This document shows, in pieces, positions 1 to 5,678 of a stretch of 8,925 nucleotides of DNA. A model generated the notes under the pieces. That model saw nothing but the letters and a program-made list of their open reading frames with translations. It did no database searches and was not told the DNA's origin. The DNA lies in NCBI GenBank assembly GCA_018662715.1, contig JABJFP010000002.1, forward strand, positions 1 to 8,925. The letters run 5' to 3'. The stretch comes from Methanobacteriota archaeon (lineage in GTDB: Archaea; Thermoplasmatota; Poseidoniia; Poseidoniales; Poseidoniaceae). The translations under genes and the position numbers were made by a program. The number at the start of each line of letters is the position of its first letter. Within the stretch, counting starts at the first letter, position 1.

Positions 1-240
1 AGAACGACGCAAGCGCGTTTGGAAAAGGCAGATCAATTGCTCGGAGAGATTCAAACAGAGGGTACGGCCATACCTCATCCACTCAACCAACAATTAGAAC
101 CTCAAAACCACTCAGCCAGCATTACGGTTCGCCAAGACCCAAACCATGTCATGCCAACCGCACCAGTGAAGCCAGCAGAGGTTGCACATGTTCCCCTGCC
201 CGACATAAGTCAAGCGCATGATGACGATTTGGAATTCTAA
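1..240 (+). CDS. 3' end of an unidentified gene (C-terminal tail, partial)
   Basis: The frame is open from the first base of the window to a TAA at 238-240, giving the last 79 residues of a protein that starts upstream. A TTG at 19 could act as a start, but the frame continues through it, so this is best read as a truncated C-terminus. The first 20 or so residues (RTTQARLEKADQLLGEI...) look like the end of a charged helix or coiled coil. The rest is rich in Pro, Gln, His and Ala with no clear fold, and it ends in an acidic-hydrophobic tag, DDDLEF. I do not recognise the family. The gap to rnhB is only 9 bases and the strand is the same, so the two are probably co-transcribed. That a real protein ends here is fairly sure; its function is unknown. 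Confidence 0.6.
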   Translation, partial: RTTQARLEKADQLLGEIQTEGTAIPHPLNQQLEPQNHSASITVRQDPNHVMPTAPVKPAEVAHVPLPDISQAHDDDLEF

Positions 241-246
241 GGTGAT
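241..246 (+). promoter_or_regulatory. Shine-Dalgarno sequence of rnhB
   Basis: GGTGAT lies three bases before the ATG at 250. It is complementary to the archaeal 16S 3' end (consensus SD GGAGGTGAT). It begins directly after the TAA of the upstream gene, which fits translation of an internal cistron, and it fixes the rnhB start. Confidence 0.6.
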
Positions 247-249
247 TGC

Positions 250-990
250 ATGTGGGAAATTGGTGTTGACGAAGCCGGCAGAGGGCCTGTACTTGGACCT
301 CTTGTCGTTGCTTCTTGTGCAATCCCTAGGGAAGACATACCGCTCCTCAAAGAAATTGGAGTTAAGGATTCAAAGTATCTTAGTTCTAAGCGTAGAAAAG
401 AAATTGAAGCGTGGTTCAATGAACAATCTCAAACAAGAGGATGGAAAAAATTTCTTGTCAACTGCACTCCAAAGCGAATTGACATGGCACTTATGGCAGA
501 CGGTCTCAATTGGCTTGAAGTACGAGCATTTGGGGAGGCATTGACCGGTTTAGAATTGCGAGAGCAGGTCAACATCACCAACGATGCCTGTGATGTGAAT
601 GAAATGCGTTTTACTCAGCGCATATCTGAACAACTTCAATCGTGGCCTTGGCGGGATTCACAGATGCAGAGTTTTCACAAAGCAGATGAGCACTACCCAA
701 TCGTGAGCATGGCGAGTATTCTAGCCAAGGAAGAGCGAGACCGATGTATTGCAGAACTCGCTTCAAGCATAGGTCAACCGATAGGCTCTGGTTATCCCAG
801 CGACCCGAATACCAAGAAAGCCCTTCCCCTCTTTATCTCTGATGATGGCATTCATGATGATGTTCGCTGGGGATGGGCCACTGCAACCCGATTTTGGAGT
901 GAAAATTGCAAGGGTGATGTCCCAGTACGAGGGGCGCCACGGACGGTTCAACACTCTTTGTTTGACCAAGACGATGCAAGCATTTCATGA
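250..990 (+). CDS. rnhB: Ribonuclease HII, archaeal type
   Basis: Endonuclease that cuts the RNA strand of RNA-DNA hybrids, 5' of the last ribonucleotide; in the cytosol it removes single misincorporated ribonucleotides and helps remove primers. The 246-residue protein carries the family signatures in order: the N-terminal GVDEAGRGPVLGP block (residues 5-17) with catalytic D7 and E8, the DACDVNEMRF block with third acidic residue D112, HKADEHYPIVSMASILAKEERD with fourth acidic residue D146, and the GSGYPSDP block (179-186) with the tyrosine (Y182) that senses the 2'-OH. Length is slightly above the usual 200-230 because of a C-terminal extension. That extension holds QHSLFDQD (234-241), which resembles a degenerate PCNA-interacting peptide. 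The ATG at 250 is supported by the GGTGAT just before it and by the position of the DEAGRG motif. Identity is very sure; PCNA binding is inference. Confidence 0.96.
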   Translation: MWEIGVDEAGRGPVLGPLVVASCAIPREDIPLLKEIGVKDSKYLSSKRRKEIEAWFNEQSQTRGWKKFLVNCTPKRIDMALMADGLNWLEVRAFGEALTGLELREQVNITNDACDVNEMRFTQRISEQLQSWPWRDSQMQSFHKADEHYPIVSMASILAKEERDRCIAELASSIGQPIGSGYPSDPNTKKALPLFISDDGIHDDVRWGWATATRFWSENCKGDVPVRGAPRTVQHSLFDQDDASIS

Positions 991-1019
991 AGGGATGCGA
1001 CTAGGGCGGTTTGAGCCCC

Positions 1020-2753
1020 ATGGATTGGACACCTGATGAGGATACGCTAAATTTGATCCGTCATGTTGCCATCCAAAATGCAATTGAATACGAAGGCAAG
1101 GGTGCCATTGGTTCTGTCATTGGTAGAATCATGGGTATGCGAGCAGACCTGCGCCAACATGGAAAAATTGTCACGGGATTGGTTGCTCAAGAAGTCAACA
1201 AAGCAAATGCATCAGCCGCAAGTGATGGGCTTGAATCACTCCGTAATGTCCTTTCACAAGAAGCACCTCATCTTCTCGAAAAGCGAGAGGTGAAAGAACG
1301 TAGAACTGGTCTTCCCGACCTCAAAGATGCTCAAAAGGGTAAGGTCGTGCTCCGTTTTGCACCTAATCCGAACGGCCCCCTATCATTTGGACATGCACGA
1401 GGACTTGTCATCAACAGCACGTATAGGGAAATGTATGACGGCGAATTCATCCTTAGATTTGATGACACAGATACCAAAGTCAAGCCCCCAATGTTGGAAG
1501 CATATGAGCGAATACAAGAAGAAACAGCCTGGCTTACTGGCCGTAAACCAGACCGTGTGGTCATAGCATCTGACCGAATGGAAGCGTACTATGAACATGC
1601 ATCTTTGATGCTTGAGAAGGGCTACGGATATGTTTGCCGTTGTTCAGCTGAGGCGTTCAAGGAGCACCGCGTCGGGAAGACCAACTGTCCATGCAGGGAC
1701 CGAACTTCTTTGGAAAACCTAGAGCTGTGGCAGCAAATGCTGGACCGGAAATTTAGTCCTGGAGACGTAGTAGTCCGTGTAAAAACCGATATGACCTTGA
1801 AAAATCCAGCTCTCCGTGATTGGCCAGCACTACGATTACAAGATACGGAAGCACACCCTCACCCTCGGAAATCTATTGGCTCAAAGTATGTAGTTTGGCC
1901 GCTGCTTGATTTCCAAAGTGCGGTTGAAGACCACCTCCAGGGCGTGACGCACATTGTTCGGGGAAAGGACCTCATGGATTCTACACGAAAGCAAACGCTA
2001 CTGTACGAACACTTCGGCTGGGATTATCCTGAAACGATGTATTGGGGAAGGGTAAAGGTCCACGAATGGGGCGGTTTTTCCACATCTAAGATGCGATTAG
2101 ACATTGAAGAAGGCAGATATCCCGGTTGGGGAGACCCTCGTCTTCCAACGCTTGAAGGATTGAAGGGGAGAGGGATTTCTGATGAAGCATTAAGAGCGTT
2201 CTGGCTTGAACTTGGAATCACACAAAAAGACATCTCAGTACCGCTTTCTACTCTCTATGCACATAATACAAAAGTGGTAGATTCAACCGCTCCGAGACTC
2301 TCGTTCATTCGTGAACCCGTGTTGTGCTCTCTTGAGGGATTAGACCTTCCAAAGACAGTATCCCATCCCGTAAACCCAAACGACGCGAAAATGGGTTCGC
2401 GGACGTGGAACATGGACAAAGGAACCGTTTACCTGGAACAAGAAGATGTTGAAAGAGGGGCACTTCGATTGAAAGAGTTCGCAGATGTTAACCTCACGGG
2501 GTCTAAAGCAATAATTCATTCTTTTGAGCGTAGCGACAAGCGTTCAATTGTACACTGGATTACAGAGGAAAACAGTACTGAAGGAACGTTGCTATCCACC
2601 TCCAATAATGAGATCATCACTCAGAATGGACGTTTGGAAAAGCATTCTCTCAAAACCGGGACCATTGTCCAACTTGAACGAATTGGATATGCCCGACTTC
2701 AAGAAGATGGTTCATTTATTCTCTGTCACGAAGCCTCTATCGAAGAGAAGTGA
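1020..2753 (+). CDS. gltX: Glutamyl-tRNA synthetase, archaeal/eukaryal type
   Basis: Class I aminoacyl-tRNA synthetase charging tRNA with glutamate in the cytosol. From the ATG at 1020 it has 577 residues, a normal length for the archaeal form. An N-terminal helical extension (about 1-105) precedes the Rossmann catalytic domain, which opens with RFAPNPNGPLSFGHAR; FGHAR (123-127) is the HIGH motif. ILRFDDTDTK (144-153) is the glutamate-binding region. Four cysteines (C206, C208, C223, C225) form a C-x-C...C-x-C pair typical of an inserted zinc site. STSKM (354-358) is the KMSKS equivalent, and the remainder is the beta-barrel anticodon domain. An in-frame TTG at 1011 would add three residues; I prefer the ATG, although no clear Shine-Dalgarno precedes it. 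It follows rnhB by 29 bases, probably in one transcript. In most archaea this enzyme is non-discriminating, also loading tRNA-Gln for GatDE; the sequence alone does not settle that. Confidence 0.95.
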   Translation: MDWTPDEDTLNLIRHVAIQNAIEYEGKGAIGSVIGRIMGMRADLRQHGKIVTGLVAQEVNKANASAASDGLESLRNVLSQEAPHLLEKREVKERRTGLPDLKDAQKGKVVLRFAPNPNGPLSFGHARGLVINSTYREMYDGEFILRFDDTDTKVKPPMLEAYERIQEETAWLTGRKPDRVVIASDRMEAYYEHASLMLEKGYGYVCRCSAEAFKEHRVGKTNCPCRDRTSLENLELWQQMLDRKFSPGDVVVRVKTDMTLKNPALRDWPALRLQDTEAHPHPRKSIGSKYVVWPLLDFQSAVEDHLQGVTHIVRGKDLMDSTRKQTLLYEHFGWDYPETMYWGRVKVHEWGGFSTSKMRLDIEEGRYPGWGDPRLPTLEGLKGRGISDEALRAFWLELGITQKDISVPLSTLYAHNTKVVDSTAPRLSFIREPVLCSLEGLDLPKTVSHPVNPNDAKMGSRTWNMDKGTVYLEQEDVERGALRLKEFADVNLTGSKAIIHSFERSDKRSIVHWITEENSTEGTLLSTSNNEIITQNGRLEKHSLKTGTIVQLERIGYARLQEDGSFILCHEASIEEK

Positions 2754-2760
2754 AAGCAAG

Positions 2761-2776
2761 TTAGATAGAATACTTA
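2761..2776 (+). promoter_or_regulatory. Possible TATA-like element for the CBS gene
   Basis: The 38-base gap between gltX and the CBS gene contains the A/T-rich run TTAGATAGAATACTTA, preceded by a purine-rich GAAAGCAAG that could serve as a TFB-recognition element. The first part is centred about 26 bases before the ATG at 2792, the spacing expected for a leaderless archaeal transcript, and no Shine-Dalgarno is visible before that ATG. The match to consensus TTTATA is imperfect, so read-through from gltX is equally possible. Confidence 0.28.
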
Positions 2777-2791
2777 CCCCGTGGGTCAAAT

Positions 2792-3202
2792 ATGGGCAAG
2801 ACCGTTTCCAGTTTGCAACTTGATGATGAACACAGTACAATTGGGTCTCAAGACACTCTTCAAGAGGGTGCAAAACGCCTGTTAAGTATTTCAGGTGGGA
2901 TTCTGGTTGTCCTCAATGATGACAATCATGTCCAAGGAGTAATCGGCCAACGTCAAATGATCAAGGCACTGAGTGAAGGTGTTAACGCATCGAGTGCAGC
3001 CTGCCATGAACACATGGAAATGGACTTCATGCTCGTTCACCTTGATGACAAACTCAAAGCAGTCTTGGAGAACATCAAGTTGCGGAGCCCACAAGCGGTT
3101 GTCGCAGTTGATGCGAATGAGGAATTCATCGGATATTTTTCACCTGGTGATTACCAGGACGCTGTAAACTTGGTTTCAAACCTCCAAGACCTCAAGTTGT
3201 AA
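2792..3202 (+). CDS. Stand-alone CBS-pair protein
   Basis: A 136-residue soluble protein made almost wholly of two CBS motifs. Repeat 1 (about 5-62) has the helix-strand core around STIGSQDTLQEGAKRL, GGILVVLNDDNHVQGVIG and the closing RQMIKAL helix. Repeat 2 (about 75-126) has FMLVHLDDKLKAVLENI, QAVVAVDANEEFIGYF and SPGDYQDAV. CBS pairs usually bind adenosine nucleotides (AMP, ATP, SAM) in the cleft and regulate a fused or partner domain. Here no catalytic domain is attached, so it could be a sensor acting in trans. The ligand and partner cannot be read from the sequence. It lies 38 bases after gltX on the same strand, and its TAA directly abuts the stop codon of the convergent gene. The fold assignment is fairly sure; the role is unknown. 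Confidence 0.8.
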   Translation: MGKTVSSLQLDDEHSTIGSQDTLQEGAKRLLSISGGILVVLNDDNHVQGVIGQRQMIKALSEGVNASSAACHEHMEMDFMLVHLDDKLKAVLENIKLRSPQAVVAVDANEEFIGYFSPGDYQDAVNLVSNLQDLKL

Positions 3203-5269
3203 TCAAGCTTCAAGACGAATCACACGTTGACAACCAGCGCAAGCAAACCGGTGCGGGCGTTCTGTTGACGTGACTGGGTTTGAAACCTGACATGCAGGAC
3301 ATGGAATCGTTGGATAGGTGGTTTGAGTTCTTCGTTTATTCTGTGGGCTAAGTCGAGGACTGGCTATTGCGGTCACCCACCAAATCAATGTGCTCGCAAT
3401 CACAGCACCTCCGACAAAAATAGCCGGATAGCCAAGGATCAAGACAAGTCCAACCACCGGGACTAGAACGAGTTCAGCGTACATTACGGTTCGCTTTCGT
3501 TGGCGAGTGATGCGCATTCCCACAATGAATGCACCTAGTAAACCAAATACTGAAAGGAGGGTGAGTGGCATAGGAGTGAAGGACACTGCTGTTGTCGGCA
3601 CAGAATTCAATCGGAATGCTTCATCTTGCATGATACCCTCCCCCTCTAGGGTAATCTGGTCACCCCATGGCATTCGAAGAACCGAGAGTTCAAATTGAGT
3701 TGATTCTCTAAGTACGCTGTTACTGAGGGATGTAAATGCTGATGTTTTAGCGGTGAGTGATAGTGAAAAAGAACTCCAAAGCGGTGCTGGTTGGACCACG
3801 ATGAATTGATTGACCAATTCCAATTGTGTCCCCTCTGCAACAACTTCCGTTGTAGAAAAGCGAAGTGTAACTGGATGGTTGACGACTGCAAATTCACCGT
3901 TGAGGTCCAGGTCTATTTTCAACGAAGAAAATTCACGAAACATTCCGAGCAAATCTTCAGATTGAATTCCGAGACCGCCGGCAAGGTATTGTGGACCGAG
4001 GTTTATCATTTGCCGCTCAAACTCTCCAATCTCTGATTCCTCAATGGACCGGCTCACTCTGTCTTCTTCAGTGACAGAGCCCTCGGAAAAAGCTCTAAGT
4101 GTTACGGAAAGAGCAGGATTTTCATCTCCAATATGGTCAAGACCCCACCGCATCCAAAACGCCATTTCATCATCAATTGTCAGAGTGGTAACTTTTCTTA
4201 GAAGAAGCGTATTTCCATCCTTTGAAAGGTCCATTTGGATGTTGACATCCAAAGAACTACCGTCACCGTTTGTACGTAGTGGTTCATCGGGAGGATAGTA
4301 AGTTCCAGTCCCTGAGTCTGTGTCAAATGTTTCAATTTCAAACGTGGTGGACCCAGTTAAAGAGGGTTGGTCGGGTTGAAACTTCAGTTCCACTTCCACG
4401 GAAATGGTTTCGATTCCACCAGCGGCTTTATCCCATGTCCAAGTGACCCGGACGGTGTCACTTGATGCTGTTTCAATCGGGTCTCCAGTAACCTCCTGTC
4501 CGTTTACATTGAGGGAAATTGACTCTGCCAGTGCTAACGTGGAAAGCCCCCATGGTGAATCAAGTTTTACGGCAAGGTAAACGTCGGAACCTTCAATTTC
4601 TGGCGTTGGCATCATAATATCAAGAATTGGTAGTATACCCTCAATCGATGATGGATCATCTTCACCGCCCCAAAGGAACTTCAGTTCAGCATCGGTTCCT
4701 TCGGGGAACGAAAAGAGAAGCGTATCTGCTTTTAATTCAAGAGTAATGGATGAAGAGTCCACCAGTTCAAATGAATCTTCAACCTCTATTGAGAAATCGA
4801 GACTACCTTTTCCTTGACCGAGAAACGACCCACCAGGGTCGGTTTGGGCACTGTAGCTCTTTGAACCAATTGCAATGGAAGCAGTGGCGTTAATTTGAGC
4901 ACCGACTGCTCCACTGACTTCATATTCCATGGAGAAGGTCCAGGTTGAGGAAGGTACATCCCCGCCCCATGTATTGGAAAGGGTCCACTTACCTACTGTT
5001 TCTTGGGAATTGATTGAATTTTTCATTGAGACCGCTTGTGAATCTGTGCTTAACTCAGCAAAAAATGGTGTCAATTGCTTGTTGCTATCGCTGCCAAGGA
5101 GGTATAATTTGACTTCGGAAGCATCGCAACAAACGATGACGTCGTCCGATTCATCTGCGGCTTGCACCGTTGGTGAAACAACTGGCAGAACCAGTGTTGC
5201 AACAAGAATGAAGATGATGAATGATGCAGTACGCATAAGACCGACATTACGCCGAAAGTTCTCCGGCAC
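3203..5269 (-). CDS. Membrane-anchored surface protein with cytosolic zinc ribbon
   Basis: Unrecognised 688-residue protein with a clear layout. An N-terminal signal peptide (hydrophobic core 17-31, likely cleavage after PTVQA near 37) is followed by about 525 extracytoplasmic residues rich in beta-strand, Ser/Thr and acidic residues, probably Ig-like or other beta-sandwich domains. Three membrane helices follow (about 566-585, 597-613, 615-636). The loop after the first is strongly basic (RITRQRKR), as expected for the cytosolic side. The last 50 residues hold a zinc-ribbon-like C-x2-C-x16-C-x2-C (CPAC 657-660, CAGC 677-680), predicted cytosolic. Two adjacent cysteines sit at 47-48. The start used is GTG at 5267-5269; an ATG at 5234-5236 would give 677 residues with a more compact signal peptide (MRTASFII...). 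A TATA-like element 28 bases before the GTG favours the longer form. A structural, sensory or export-linked role is possible; none is proven. Confidence 0.8.
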   Translation of the reverse strand: MPENFRRNVGLMRTASFIIFILVATLVLPVVSPTVQAADESDDVIVCCDASEVKLYLLGSDSNKQLTPFFAELSTDSQAVSMKNSINSQETVGKWTLSNTWGGDVPSSTWTFSMEYEVSGAVGAQINATASIAIGSKSYSAQTDPGGSFLGQGKGSLDFSIEVEDSFELVDSSSITLELKADTLLFSFPEGTDAELKFLWGGEDDPSSIEGILPILDIMMPTPEIEGSDVYLAVKLDSPWGLSTLALAESISLNVNGQEVTGDPIETASSDTVRVTWTWDKAAGGIETISVEVELKFQPDQPSLTGSTTFEIETFDTDSGTGTYYPPDEPLRTNGDGSSLDVNIQMDLSKDGNTLLLRKVTTLTIDDEMAFWMRWGLDHIGDENPALSVTLRAFSEGSVTEEDRVSRSIEESEIGEFERQMINLGPQYLAGGLGIQSEDLLGMFREFSSLKIDLDLNGEFAVVNHPVTLRFSTTEVVAEGTQLELVNQFIVVQPAPLWSSFSLSLTAKTSAFTSLSNSVLRESTQFELSVLRMPWGDQITLEGEGIMQDEAFRLNSVPTTAVSFTPMPLTLLSVFGLLGAFIVGMRITRQRKRTVMYAELVLVPVVGLVLILGYPAIFVGGAVIASTLIWWVTAIASPRLSPQNKRRTQTTYPTIPCPACQVSNPVTSTERPHRFACAGCQRVIRLEA

Positions 5270-5293
5270 ATAACTTGAACTCTTCTTTGGGCC

Positions 5294-5301
5294 AATATAT
5301 G
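5294..5301 (-). promoter_or_regulatory. TATA-like element upstream of the surface protein gene
   Basis: Read on the minus strand this is CATATATT, within GGCATATATTGG, directly after the TAG of the 116-residue gene (5303-5305). Its centre is about 28 bases before the GTG at 5269 and about 61 before the alternative ATG at 5236. An archaeal TATA box normally sits about 26 bases before the transcription start. It would therefore give either a leaderless message starting at the GTG or a 5' leader of roughly 34 bases to the ATG. No good Shine-Dalgarno is seen before either codon. Confidence 0.45.
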
Positions 5302-5302
5302 C

Positions 5303-5653
5303 CTAAAGTGCCTTCTCAAGAAGGGCGCCAAGTTCTTTTTCAAACAGGGTTACCAAAGCCTCTCCAACCTCACCTTGCAACTCATCGGGTAGCAAACGAA
5401 GTCCAAGGCGCGTTGCAGCGCGAGTCGCTTTGAGTTCAGCGTAAATATTTCTGGCTTTTGAATGGAAGTAATAGGCGACTGCTTCCTTGATTTCTGCTTT
5501 CAAATCTGGGTCTTCGTCTACCTTTGCCCTAATGTGGGCTTTGAGTTCATCTTTGACAAGATCTCGGAACGCCTCGATAACAAGGTCTTCAGTAGACATC
5601 AGTCCTTGGATTTGATTTTGGATACTTCCAGTCAACAATCGCTCAATGGCCAT
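5303..5653 (-). CDS. Small helical protein of unknown function
   Basis: A 116-residue protein that I do not recognise as a named family. It is almost entirely predicted helix and highly charged, with no signal peptide, membrane helix or cysteine. A possible linker near 18-20 separates a short N-terminal segment (MAIERLLTGSIQNQIQGL) from the main body. In the body, EDLVIEAFRDLVKDELKAHI, DPDLKAEIKEAVAYYF and NIYAELKATRAATRLGLRL look like successive amphipathic helices, followed by LPDELQGEVGEAL. This suggests a small helical bundle or dimer. Start is ATG at 5651-5653; no Shine-Dalgarno is visible before it. It begins 25 bases after the stop of the RecJ-like gene on the same strand, so the two are probably in one transcript, which hints at but does not prove a link to nucleic-acid or translation functions. 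That the gene is real is likely; its function is unknown. Confidence 0.7.
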   Translation of the reverse strand: MAIERLLTGSIQNQIQGLMSTEDLVIEAFRDLVKDELKAHIRAKVDEDPDLKAEIKEAVAYYFHSKARNIYAELKATRAATRLGLRLLPDELQGEVGEALVTLFEKELGALLEKAL

Positions 5654-5678
5654 GGTAAGCGCATGGGGGGATTATGTT

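Noticed and set aside
1011..1019. TTG at 1011 as the gltX start.
   Set aside because: Adds only three residues and has no Shine-Dalgarno; the ATG at 1020 is the more usual start codon and costs nothing conserved.
3633..3652. Short inverted repeat TACCCT...AGGGTA inside the surface protein gene.
   Set aside because: Only a six-base stem with an eight-base loop, inside coding sequence, with no T-tract; expected by chance at this length.
4044..4298. Plus-strand open frames across the surface protein gene and similar frames opposite arcS, gltX and the RecJ-like gene.
   Set aside because: Short, Arg/Ser/Pro-rich translations without motifs or a plausible start context, fully covered by a recognisable or clearly organised gene on the other frame.
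5200..5269. Twin-arginine (Tat) signal in the surface protein, prompted by FRRN near the N-terminus of the long form.
   Set aside because: The pair is not followed by the x-F-L-K pattern, and the hydrophobic core is long and strongly apolar as in Sec signal peptides.
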